Source: CAYFZR01 sp964347835 [NCBI: uncultured archaeon]
Lineage (GTDB): Archaea; CAYFZR01
Direction of reading: 5' to 3'
DNA length: 21,220 bases
Assembly (NCBI GenBank): GCA_964347835.1
Contig: CAYFZR010000026.1
Span: 1 to 21,220, forward strand
Position 1 is the first letter of the stretch; every line of letters starts with the position of its first letter. The translations under genes and the position numbers were made by a program. Below, one piece after another: positions 13,080 through 20,200 of the stretch. The notes beneath the pieces are model-generated. The model ran no database searches. It was not told the origin of the DNA and saw only the letters and a list, made by a program, of their open reading frames with translations.

Positions 13080-13146
13080 GGGGTGATGCACAATAATCGA
13101 AGATTATTGGCACGCCCAAAATCTATGATTTTGGTGCGTTACCCCC
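13079..13146. repeat. Multi-hairpin element, copy B, with long closing stem
   Basis: A closing stem of 13 pairs (two G-U) joins 13079-13091 (GGGGGTGATGCAC) to 13134-13146 (GTGCGTTACCCCC). Inside are CAATAATC/GATTATTG (13091-13098 and 13102-13109), GGCACGCC (13109-13116) and CAAAATC/GATTTTG (13117-13123 and 13127-13133, loop TAT). Compared with copy A, a G-C pair has become T-A and one A-T pair has been lost on both sides, so the stems covary. The whole would fold as a multi-branch junction in RNA or a cruciform in DNA. Confidence 0.7.
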
Positions 13147-13193
13147 TTCTTTATAAAGGGGTGTAGAGAGGGGGTGATAAGGTAAGATAGGAT

Positions 13194-13261
13194 AATTTCA
13201 GTATAAAATGCATTATAACCCCTTTCTAATTTCAATATAAAATTAAGTAAAACCCCCTTCT
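13194..13261. repeat. Tandem 34-bp imperfect repeat
   Basis: Two abutting 34-base units (13194-13227 and 13228-13261) both begin AATTTCA, contain TATAAAAT, and end with an ACCCC(C/T)TTCT segment. The ACCCC ends are inverted relative to the GGGGGTGAT motifs at 13079 and 13169. They lie just downstream of the tatA stop codon. Confidence 0.65.
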
Positions 13262-13275
13262 AATAAAACTCTCTT

Positions 13276-13467
13276 CTATCCTTCTTTTGACTCTTCTTCG
13301 GATAATATCTTTTCTTTCTCTTCTTCTAACTCTTGCATACCTTTTTTAAATTCTTTCATCGCTTTGCCAATAGATCTTGCTAATTCAGGTAATTTAGCTC
13401 CTCCAAAGACTAGCAGTATGATAAGAAAGACTACGAGAAGTTCATTGAACCCAAGGGGACCAAACAT
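13276..13467 (-). CDS. tatA: Twin-arginine translocase subunit TatA
   Basis: This 63-aa protein has one N-terminal membrane helix (about 8-22), the Phe-Gly hinge (FGGAKLPELARSIGKAMKEFKKG), an amphipathic helix and a charged Glu/Lys tail, the complete TatA/TatB plan. It forms the pore-like assembly for export of folded proteins with TatC, which is not in the window. GAGGTG lies 5 bases before ATG 13467. It is 52 bases downstream of the AK6 gene in the same direction; a TATA-like TTATATAA at 13498-13505 could give it its own promoter. Confidence 0.93.
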   Translation of the reverse strand: MFGPLGFNELLVVFLIILLVFGGAKLPELARSIGKAMKEFKKGMQELEEEKEKILSEEESKEG

Positions 13468-13519
13468 TCTTTCACCTCAAGATAACTTGGTTGTATGTTA
13501 TATAAAAATTATGTGATTT

Positions 13520-14032
13520 TTAAAAATATTCTTCGCTCCAATCGATGGATGGTCTTTTTCCTTTTTTCTCCTTTATTATATCTTCGATTTCTCTTGCTAC
13601 ATCCTCAATAGTTTTGTTCGTTGTATCTACTTCATAAACCTGCTCACATATACGCAATGATTCGCTCACAATAACTCCTAAAGCCTCCGCATCGCAGTTT
13701 TCCCTTATTTTTTCATCTGAAAATCCTTGTTCAACTAACCTTCTCTCAAGGCACTCAGGATTCGTTCTTAAAACTATTATCATATCGATTAGATCTCTTG
13801 ACAATAAATGGGATAGATGACTCACAAATATGGTTTTTTCACTGGTGTATTTTCTTAATACATTTGATAATTCGTCTAAATCTACTATATAGGTATCTCT
13901 TTCCTCATCGTATTCTTTTAGAAGGTTATGTTTCTTTGCGACTTCATCCAACTCTAAACAGAAGAAATCTTTTAAAAATTTAGATACGCTTGACTTTCCT
14001 GTTCCCGGAGTTCCTGTTAGGCAGATTGCCAT
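13520..14032 (-). CDS. Adenylate kinase 6-type (Fap7/hCINAP) NMP kinase
   Basis: This 170-aa P-loop kinase has GTPGTGKS at 7-14 as Walker A, a DEVAKKH segment, a SHLSHLL core and the IVLRTNP strand typical of the archaeal and eukaryotic AK6/Fap7 family. It ends with the characteristic PSIDWSEEYF tail. These proteins have low adenylate kinase activity and assist small-subunit ribosome assembly by binding uS11. Its ATG overlaps the end of the radical SAM gene by 16 bases, so it is co-translated with it. tatA follows in the same direction. Confidence 0.9.
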   Translation of the reverse strand: MAICLTGTPGTGKSSVSKFLKDFFCLELDEVAKKHNLLKEYDEERDTYIVDLDELSNVLRKYTSEKTIFVSHLSHLLSRDLIDMIIVLRTNPECLERRLVEQGFSDEKIRENCDAEALGVIVSESLRICEQVYEVDTTNKTIEDVAREIEDIIKEKKGKRPSIDWSEEYF

Positions 14033-15084
14033 ATGTCATAATCCCTATATTTGCTTTGTTTTTTCATTACACTTGATTTGTATGATTCGATCTTTTGTTT
14101 TATCGCCGGCGCGAGTTCGTGGAATGAGAAGACTTTGAGATCATAACTCAGGTTCTTTATTCTTTCTAAGTCAGTAAAACTACCTTTTAGTTTTCTATTT
14201 ACAGAAAATACCTCTTTTTCCAGTCGCTTCCCATACCTATTGCCAAACATCTTTAAGAATGGAAACTTTGTTAAGCCATTTGCTCCAGATAGCAGGAGCA
14301 GTCCGATGCTTGATATATTGTCTATCCATGTTCCGGTTAAGATGTCCAACTTGGGGTAGGTCAGTCTTAGAGTAGAAATTAAATCAGACATATAGAAGGT
14401 AGAGGGACCTGGATAATCCTCGAATACGGTTTTTTCATGTGGATTTAAAGGGTATATGACGATTCTTGATATATCATGTTCTTCTATGAAATCTAAGAGA
14501 AGTTCAGTATCAGATTTTCTCTCTCCAATTCCTAAAATTATAGTTATTCCTGTCTTCAATCCCAAGTCCAGCGCTCCGCTCAACATATTTTCGATATTCT
14601 CGTGAGCCTTGCTTGGACAAATCTTCTTCCTTAATTCAGGATTTATAGTTTCAATTGCTCCAACTACTCCTTTTACAGAATTAAATAATTCTAAGTCTCT
14701 TTTACGTAAGACACCTATGTTGAGCCATATTTTTTCTTCGAATATCTCTTCCATAGCCTTTGATATTTTTAGTAGTTCTTCTGTTTCGAAGGCATCTCTT
14801 CCTGAAGAAAGAAATTCAAGGTTCCAATCAAGTTTTTTGAATAAAAAAGCCTCAGCAAATATGCTAGAATAGGTTCTTCTCCCTCGCTTGGGATCAGATA
14901 TCCTATCTTTCTGCGTAGACATAAAACAGAACTTACAGTCTCCGTAACTACAGTACCAAGACATAAATATGGCTCTTTCCAGGCTTACTTCTTTAAAATT
15001 CCTTTGAGTAATCTTGTTGGATTTCGATATTTTATCGATTATTTTATCGAAGTTTATATTATCGAGCCCTATATTATTTGGCAT
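14017..15084 (-). CDS. BioB/HydE-like radical SAM enzyme with CX4CX2C motif
   Basis: This enzyme of about 355 aa generates a 5'-deoxyadenosyl radical from S-adenosylmethionine. Cys45, Cys50 and Cys53 (CSYGDCKFC) should bind the [4Fe-4S] cluster. Spacing is CX4CX2C instead of the common CX3CX2C, as also seen in unusual members such as HcgA (CX5CX2C). A GGE-like region, an IETINPELRKKICP stretch, TGITIILGIGE, and a BATS-like end LLLSGANGLTKFP resemble biotin synthase-type barrels. The substrate is unknown. ATG 15084 overlaps the end of the PLP enzyme gene by 11 bases, so the two are likely one functional unit; AK6 follows with another overlap. Confidence 0.85.
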   Translation of the reverse strand: MPNNIGLDNINFDKIIDKISKSNKITQRNFKEVSLERAIFMSWYCSYGDCKFCFMSTQKDRISDPKRGRRTYSSIFAEAFLFKKLDWNLEFLSSGRDAFETEELLKISKAMEEIFEEKIWLNIGVLRKRDLELFNSVKGVVGAIETINPELRKKICPSKAHENIENMLSGALDLGLKTGITIILGIGERKSDTELLLDFIEEHDISRIVIYPLNPHEKTVFEDYPGPSTFYMSDLISTLRLTYPKLDILTGTWIDNISSIGLLLLSGANGLTKFPFLKMFGNRYGKRLEKEVFSVNRKLKGSFTDLERIKNLSYDLKVFSFHELAPAIKQKIESYKSSVMKKQSKYRDYDIWQSA

Positions 15085-15997
15085 TTGCAACTAGATCGCC
15101 TAACTCCTTTATTATCTTTTGAATGTGTTCTTCGGTCAACTTGAAAGGATCAAGCCTTTTTAGTTCTATCGTCAAGCCTTCTTCCATAAATCTTTCGTAT
15201 CTTGGGCATTTCATGACAAATCTCTTATTAAAATCGGTTTTGTAAAGGAATAAATCTGAAACGGAATTATCACATCTAACAGCAGTCACAATTCCTCTCC
15301 TTTTTTTATGTAAGCATTCTATACCCCTTTCTTGAAATACGTCTCTTATTTTATCGTTGTACCTACAATATAAGTCGTATACATAGTCGATATTCTTTAA
15401 CTCTCCTATTATTCCGGCGCAGTGTAAAGGATTTGCCCTGAAAAGATGCTTTGATTTTATTGGAGCATCTGCCATTATTATTCCCCCAAATCCTAGATTT
15501 ATTAACTTAGGAGAGCCCGTACTCAAGACAATTATGTCCCCCCTTGCAAATGGAATTCCGGAGATGTCTTCAATTATCAAGATTTCTTTTTCTCTCGCGA
15601 TTTCATAGGTAAAATCTGGTTGTTCTGCTATGTATCCAGAGGAACCGCATATAATTAAAGCATCTAATTCTTCATTTAACGAATTTACAATTCCGTTATC
15701 AGTCTTTATTTCTATGATTTCTTTTCTGTTTTCCTCGCATATTTTTTTAAAATCTTTCCAACCACCCTGATCTGGTATTCCAATCTTTTTTCCCGCCATT
15801 TTTAGAGCTATGTCCAAAGCTAGATTTCCTCTATCCGTAAAGAAGACATATTTCTTATTATAACGCTTAGAAAGTATGTTTCTGGCTTTTTTTATAATAG
15901 GATGGCCTTCTCCTCTCTCGTACTCGACTAACTCCAGTAACACGGAGTTAATCAATTTGATTGCATCGTTTGATATCCTTCTGTTTGGAAATATCAT
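15074..15997 (-). CDS. PLP-dependent DegT/aminotransferase-like enzyme
   Basis: This 307-aa protein has the fold-type I plan of the DegT/DnrJ/EryC1 family. A small N-terminal region leads to FFTDRGNLALDIAL (cofactor phosphate site), then IIEDISG with Asp144, which should contact the pyridine nitrogen, and STGSPKLINLGFGG, in which Lys164 is the probable Schiff-base lysine, as in the DegT 'GGSKPINLGxGG' pattern. It is shorter than the usual 370-400 aa, with a reduced C-terminal domain that ends ELKRLDPFKL... . It could be an aminotransferase, a lyase or a substrate-presenting partner for the radical SAM enzyme downstream, which overlaps it. A TATA-like stretch near 16014-16026 precedes it. Confidence 0.8.
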   Translation of the reverse strand: MIFPNRRISNDAIKLINSVLLELVEYERGEGHPIIKKARNILSKRYNKKYVFFTDRGNLALDIALKMAGKKIGIPDQGGWKDFKKICEENRKEIIEIKTDNGIVNSLNEELDALIICGSSGYIAEQPDFTYEIAREKEILIIEDISGIPFARGDIIVLSTGSPKLINLGFGGIIMADAPIKSKHLFRANPLHCAGIIGELKNIDYVYDLYCRYNDKIRDVFQERGIECLHKKRRGIVTAVRCDNSVSDLFLYKTDFNKRFVMKCPRYERFMEEGLTIELKRLDPFKLTEEHIQKIIKELGDLVANAK

Positions 15998-16047
15998 TTT
16001 GTTCTCTATTTTGCTTAATAAATTTTTAAGATTACTGGTACATTAAT

Positions 16048-16824
16048 CTAATATGCACGTTTTCTCAGCTTTTGCCCGTATATTAATCCGACTATTAAAC
16101 CGCTAAGATGAGCTACATGAGCTATCGTATCTGGCGTGCCAATCATCAAGAAATCTAAAGCCGCAAAAAGGATTAATGCATATTTTATCCTCATAGGGAT
16201 GAAATAGACGTATATCATCAGATTAGGTTCTAGAATAGCTAAACAGGCGAAGACTCCGTATAATGCACCGCTGGCTCCTAACACTGGAAATGGAGAAGTT
16301 AGGGCATGACCCAAACCAGCGAATATTCCGGAAAAGAAGAATATTTTTAAAAAAGTATTGCTTCCTACTCTCCTTTCCAAAGCAGGACCAAAGAAATATA
16401 AAAATAGCATGTTGAAGAAAAGATGTCCAATCCCTCCGTGCAAGAAAATGTGGGTCACGATTGTCCAGGGCCTAGAGAACAAGAGGCTTGGGTTAAGGAT
16501 CAAATAGTTTTCGTAGAGCCGGAAGGGTAGAAGTAATTGCAAAAAAAACGATAATATGCAAATCGCCATTAGGGCGGTGGAATAATCCTTTGAAATAAAG
16601 GTCTTTATATCCCCCAAATCATTGAAATGACTGTGCTTAATATCTAAAGGGACCTTATTATCTAAAGGGACGAATTGTCTCTGATCCTGATCCCAAATAT
16701 GTAGATCTTTCAGCGCCTCACAATCATGGTTCTCTGGCTCTCTATGCTCCGAACAAAAGTTTTTATCACAATATCCACATACAAAAGTTTTCTCTTCTCT
16801 TTCGCATACTTGACATTTCTCCAT
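16048..16824 (-). CDS. Rhomboid protease with N-terminal AN1 zinc finger
   Basis: This 258-aa membrane serine protease cleaves transmembrane substrates. The N-terminal AN1-type finger has ligands C4, C7, C16, C19, C24, H27, H33 and C35. After a hydrophilic linker, about six membrane helices begin near residue 82. Ser185 (GASGALYG) and His239 (VAHLSG) form the catalytic dyad, and HLFFNML near residue 134 is the conserved loop/helix. ATG 16824 is chosen because it begins directly at the finger (MEKCQVC) and has AGGAG 10 bases upstream; an in-frame start at 16878 would add 18 unrelated residues. AN1 fingers may bind ubiquitin-like or Hsp70-like partners in eukaryotes; in archaea the role is unknown. 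Confidence 0.92.
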   Translation of the reverse strand: MEKCQVCEREEKTFVCGYCDKNFCSEHREPENHDCEALKDLHIWDQDQRQFVPLDNKVPLDIKHSHFNDLGDIKTFISKDYSTALMAICILSFFLQLLLPFRLYENYLILNPSLLFSRPWTIVTHIFLHGGIGHLFFNMLFLYFFGPALERRVGSNTFLKIFFFSGIFAGLGHALTSPFPVLGASGALYGVFACLAILEPNLMIYVYFIPMRIKYALILFAALDFLMIGTPDTIAHVAHLSGLIVGLIYGQKLRKRAY

Positions 16825-16970
16825 AAGTTCAGAGCTCCTGAATATTTGAAAATACGGGAATTGCCATTCTAATGCCATATTGTCTCTTCTATATCAATTT
16901 TTTCGTAGACAATTTTTCTTATCGCCTTAATTCGCTTTAATCTTTAAAGAATTCTCCTGTATGGGACAAC

Positions 16971-16980
16971 ATTTAAGTAA
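16971..16980 (+). promoter_or_regulatory. TATA box for the argD-hisC operon
   Basis: The stretch ATTTAAGTAA is centred about 26 bases before ATG 17001, predicting a leaderless start there. Two other in-frame candidates (TTG 16989 and ATG 16995) lie slightly upstream. Confidence 0.45.
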
Positions 16981-17000
16981 AGAATTATTTGAATATGGGC

Positions 17001-18167
17001 ATGAATCTACAAGAAATGATAAGCAAAGCAGATAAATTTTTGCTAAACACCTATAGAAGGCAAAACCTTGCAATAGTAAGAGGAAGAGGACTATATGTCT
17101 GGGATTCAGAAGGTAAGAAATATATAGACTGTGTGGCTGGCTTGGGAGTAAATAATGTAGGACATTGTCACCCTAAGGTTGTAAAGGCCATAGAAGATCA
17201 AGTAAGAGAATTAATGCATTGTTCAAACCTCTATCATATACCTAATCAAATAGAATTAGCAGAACTCTTATCTGAGATTTCTCCATGCGATAAAGCATTT
17301 TTCGCCAATTCAGGGGCAGAATCTGTAGAAGCAGCGCTTAAACTTGCGAGAAAATTTACTAAGAGAGAAGGGATAATAACCTTTTTGAATTCATTTCACG
17401 GTAGAACATACGGCGCGCTCAGCGCGACTGGCCAGGAAAAGTTTCTGCATGCCTTTAAGCCGCTAGTCCCAGGCTTTTCGTACGTACCTTACGATGATCT
17501 TGAGGCTGTAAAAGAAGAGATAAACAAAAAGACTGCTTGCGTAATAGTAGAACCTATCCAAGGAGAAGGAGGAGTAATTTTACCCGATGAAGACTATTTA
17601 AAAGGTTTAAGAGAAATAACAAATGATTACGACTCTTTATTGATAGTTGATGAAGTCCAGACAGGATTCGGAAGAACAGGAGATATGTTCGCTTGTATGC
17701 ATTATCATATTGAGCCTGATATAATGTGCGTTGCAAAAGGATTGGGAGGAGGATTTCCAATTGGCGCGATAATCGTAAAAGAAGAATTTTCCAAAGGCTT
17801 TGAGCCTGGGGATCACGCCGCTACGTTTGGAGGAAATCCTCTTGCGTGTGCATCCGCTATAGCAAGTATAAGAGTATTAATGGAAGAGAAAATGGTAGAG
17901 AACTCTAGAGAAGTCGGAGAATACTTCATATCAAAATTAAAAAAATTTAATGAGATATTCAAAGATATAAGAGGGAAAGGTCTGATGATAGGATGTGAAC
18001 TTGAGGAAGAATGCCATAAATACGTAGAATTTGCAAGAGAAAGGGGGTTAATCATAAACTGTACTGCAGATAAAGTATTAAGATTTTTACCTCCGCTTTC
18101 AATTCAAAAAGAGGAAGTGAACATCGTTATATCTATTTTAGAGAAGATATTCGAGGATGAAAGATGA
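17001..18167 (+). CDS. argD: Acetylornithine/class III aminotransferase
   Basis: This protein of about 388 aa is a fold-type I class III PLP aminotransferase that by family most likely works in arginine (N-acetylornithine) or lysine synthesis. Visible signatures: GVNNVGHCHPKVVKAI, ANSGAESVEAALKLAR (phosphate site), SFHGRTYGALSATGQ, VEPIQGEGGV, LLIVDEVQTGFGRTG and CVAKGLGGGFPIGA, with the Schiff-base lysine in AKGLGGG. It ends with the LRFLPPL motif that closes the active site. No other arg gene is adjacent. The hisC gene begins within its stop codon (ATGA). I take ATG 17001 from the TATA distance; an upstream start would add 2-4 residues. Confidence 0.88.
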   Translation: MNLQEMISKADKFLLNTYRRQNLAIVRGRGLYVWDSEGKKYIDCVAGLGVNNVGHCHPKVVKAIEDQVRELMHCSNLYHIPNQIELAELLSEISPCDKAFFANSGAESVEAALKLARKFTKREGIITFLNSFHGRTYGALSATGQEKFLHAFKPLVPGFSYVPYDDLEAVKEEINKKTACVIVEPIQGEGGVILPDEDYLKGLREITNDYDSLLIVDEVQTGFGRTGDMFACMHYHIEPDIMCVAKGLGGGFPIGAIIVKEEFSKGFEPGDHAATFGGNPLACASAIASIRVLMEEKMVENSREVGEYFISKLKKFNEIFKDIRGKGLMIGCELEEECHKYVEFARERGLIINCTADKVLRFLPPLSIQKEEVNIVISILEKIFEDER

Positions 18168-19276
18168 CAGAAGAAAGACTAAGACACATAAAAAACCTAA
18201 AGCCTTACGTACCAGGAAAGTCTATAGAGGAGTTAGCAAGGGAATACAACATTTCTGAGGATAGAATTGTCAAGTTGGGGTCTAATGAAAATCCTGTTGG
18301 TCCATCCCCTCTTGCTGTAGGATCTATAATCAAAAATGTTAAAGACATAAGTTCTTATGGGGATCCCTCTCATTTAGAGTTGAGAAAGAAAATAAAAGAA
18401 TACGTAAATAAGAATTTAAACAGAGAGATAATTGAAGAGGCAAACATAATCCTTGGAAACGGATCTGACGAGCTAATTGATATGTTTGTGAGAGTTTTTC
18501 TGGAAAGAGACGAGGAAGTATTGATACCTGTTCCAACCTACCCTGAATACGAAATAGTTGTGAGAGCACACAGAGGGAAGGTAACTTATTCAGGGATGAA
18601 AGACTTTAAATTTAATGTTAATGATTTTTTATCCCATTATACCAAGGATATAAGGCTTATATTCTTATGCTCTCCAAACAATCCCACATCTGGAATAATA
18701 GAGAGAGAAGACATAATAAAAATATTAAATGAGGTGAAATGTCCAGTATATTTGGATGAAGCCTACTACGAGTACTGTGGAAAAACTGCAATCGATCTAA
18801 TAGAGAAATATGATAACTTTTTTGTTTCTAGAACTTTTTCTAAGATAATGGGGCTTGCAGGTTTGAGATTAGGATACGGAGCCTCTAATAAAAATACGAT
18901 AGAATACATGATGAGGATTCGCCCCCCGTTTAACATAAACGTACTGGCTCAGAAGGCGGCAATAGCAACATTAGACGACTTAGATCACATAAAAAAGAGT
19001 AAAGAGATGGTAGACGTAGGAAGAGAATACCTCACCAAAGAACTCGAAGAATTAGGTCTTTATGTTTATCCATCATACGGGAATTTCATCCTTGTCAACG
19101 TAGAGAAGTTTGGAAGATCAAACGAAATCACAAAGAAATTATTCATGGAAGGGATTATAGTTAGAGACCTTAAGAACTATTCGGAGGGAATAGATGACAG
19201 GTTTATTAGGATAAGCATAGGAAAAAAAGAGTCCAATAAGGCCTTAGTAAATGCGTTGAGAAAAATACTGATTTAA
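18164..19276 (+). CDS. hisC: Histidinol-phosphate aminotransferase
   Basis: This 370-aa class I/II PLP aminotransferase should convert histidinol phosphate and 2-oxoglutarate to imidazole acetol phosphate and glutamate. Signature features: LGSNENPVGPSPLA near the N-terminus, GNGSDELIDMF, PTYPEY, FLCSPNNPTSG, VYLDEAYYEY, and SRTFSKIMGLAGLRLGYG with the catalytic lysine. The C-terminal RISIGKKE holds the carboxylate-binding Arg. It starts with ATG overlapping the argD stop, so expression is coupled. Because one enzyme can serve several pathways in archaea, aromatic amino acids may also be substrates. Confidence 0.9.
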   Translation: MTEERLRHIKNLKPYVPGKSIEELAREYNISEDRIVKLGSNENPVGPSPLAVGSIIKNVKDISSYGDPSHLELRKKIKEYVNKNLNREIIEEANIILGNGSDELIDMFVRVFLERDEEVLIPVPTYPEYEIVVRAHRGKVTYSGMKDFKFNVNDFLSHYTKDIRLIFLCSPNNPTSGIIEREDIIKILNEVKCPVYLDEAYYEYCGKTAIDLIEKYDNFFVSRTFSKIMGLAGLRLGYGASNKNTIEYMMRIRPPFNINVLAQKAAIATLDDLDHIKKSKEMVDVGREYLTKELEELGLYVYPSYGNFILVNVEKFGRSNEITKKLFMEGIIVRDLKNYSEGIDDRFIRISIGKKESNKALVNALRKILI

Positions 19277-19283
19277 TTTAAAA

Positions 19284-19742
19284 TCAATTCCACCTCGGTA
19301 TTTTTAAGAAAAATATACCCATCAATTCTTCTTTACTTAGCGTGTTAGTTTTTTCATCTGTGATGCCCGTAAAGATTTCTTTCAGAATTGTTTCCATTCT
19401 TTTATCCAATTTTTTATTCATGCCCAATAAGGTTATATTAAATCCGTTCTTTTGATTTTCTTCTGAAAAATCTGCCTCTTCCTTCCTTTTTAAAGTAAAA
19501 AACTTTAAAATATTTCCATTTTCAAAAACCATTAAAGTTTCTGACTCTGGGGATGTTATTCTGACGTAGCCAGTGTAAAGATGCTCAGACATCACGAGTA
19601 GAATATTGAGGGCGCCCTCTAAGTCCAATCCAGATATTTCCTCAATGATTTTTGATTTATCCAAGTGTCCGATAATCGATCCTAATTCTAACATACAATT
19701 ATTATTATGGTGTAAAGCATTAGATATATTCTCTGTAAACAT
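19284..19742 (-). CDS. Small protein with a DUF4388/DUF2226-like region
   Basis: This protein is about 152 aa if started at ATG 19742; an earlier frame opening at 19868 would translate through the 58-bp duplication and is unlikely. The middle part, LDLEGALNILLVMSEHLYTGYVRIT followed by VFENGNILKFF, is reminiscent of archaeal DUF2226/DUF4388 (PATAN-like) modules, in which a helix is followed by a strand with 'F-x-x-G-x-I'. The C-terminus is Lys/Glu-rich, with a final FFLKIPRW. Family membership is a guess. The winged-helix gene lies immediately upstream, which suggests co-transcription with an added internal promoter (TATA-like stretch near 19775-19790). Confidence 0.5.
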   Translation of the reverse strand: MFTENISNALHHNNNCMLELGSIIGHLDKSKIIEEISGLDLEGALNILLVMSEHLYTGYVRITSPESETLMVFENGNILKFFTLKRKEEADFSEENQKNGFNITLLGMNKKLDKRMETILKEIFTGITDEKTNTLSKEELMGIFFLKIPRWN

Positions 19743-19771
19743 ATCTGATACTTTGGTCGCATGTTTGGAGG

Positions 19772-19887
19772 TTTTTTTTATATAATATAGAGGTATACAA
19801 AATAGGTCAAAAATAGTCATTTTTTTAGAGTTTTTTTTTATAATTCTAAGGTATACAAAATAGATCAAAATCAGTCATTTTTTTAGA
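19772..19887. repeat. 58-bp tandem duplication overlapping a stop codon
   Basis: Two copies of a 58-base unit abut (19772-19829 and 19830-19887). They match almost exactly over GGTATACAAAATAG, TCA(A/G)-rich and TCATTTTTTTAGAG stretches and differ more in the T/A-rich part. The right copy includes the last codon and stop of the winged-helix gene (19883-19885), so the duplicated segment came from that gene's end plus its downstream spacer. Confidence 0.75.
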
Positions 19888-20200
19888 GTATTTTTTCAAT
19901 TTCATGAATCAAAATCAAAACCTGTTCTCCAAACGGAGTAAGACTTAATTCCTTTTCTCTTCCTCGATCAATTTTATTTATCAATCCTAATCTATGAAGT
20001 CTATCTACAGATTTACCGGTGTAAGACTGACCAATTTTTTTACCCATTTTTACCAACAAATTTTCTATTTCTATAATGGATATTGCTTTATTTTCTATTA
20101 GGATCTCCATGATGAAAAGCCCACTCCCTTTAGAAATTGCATTAAGTAATCTTATTATTTTATAGCGATCTTTTGGAATGAACGTCTCGCGAGAAGACAT
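19883..20200 (-). CDS. Winged-helix DNA-binding protein
   Basis: This 105-aa protein fits a winged helix-turn-helix: helices at about 11-24 and 27-36, a recognition region with SVDRLHRLGLINKI, a charged wing DRGREKELSLT, and a C-terminal helix FGEQVLILIHEIEKIL suited to dimerisation. It is probably a transcriptional regulator of ArsR/MarR type; no metal-binding Cys or His pair is present. Start ATG 20200 has GGAGG (20209-20213) 8 bases upstream and a TATA element near 20243-20252. It sits upstream of the DUF4388-like gene. Its target is not known. Confidence 0.78.
   Translation of the reverse strand: MSSRETFIPKDRYKIIRLLNAISKGSGLFIMEILIENKAISIIEIENLLVKMGKKIGQSYTGKSVDRLHRLGLINKIDRGREKELSLTPFGEQVLILIHEIEKIL

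Larger units (their letters stand above)
12780..13275. other. Gene-free, highly structured intergenic region (about 500 bp)
   Basis: No convincing gene is present; open frames here have no start signals or family features. The region holds the mobB promoter at its left edge, a series of hairpins with a shared TGGCT loop, two related multi-hairpin elements, a large inverted repeat, opposed G-rich motifs (TTAGAAAGGGGG type) and a tandem 34-bp repeat with TATA-like cores. Individual parts are listed separately. The whole could be a decayed mobile element, a repeat family, or a non-coding RNA locus. Confidence 0.6.

Noticed and set aside
12868-13146. Repeats as a CRISPR array
   Set aside because: Only two diverged copies more than 200 bases apart, no uniform spacers and no cas genes.
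12964-13265. G-rich motifs as archaeal origin recognition boxes (ORB)
   Set aside because: ORBs need a TCCA-type dyad before the G-string, and none is present; no cdc6/orc1 or primase gene is nearby.
16825-16878. Longer start of the rhomboid protein
   Set aside because: The extra 18 residues precede the AN1 finger without similarity to it, and AGGAG supports the later ATG.
19743-19868. Longer N-terminus for the DUF4388-like protein
   Set aside because: It would translate most of the 58-bp duplication, whose period is not a multiple of three, and gives unrelated Lys/Ile/Phe-rich residues.
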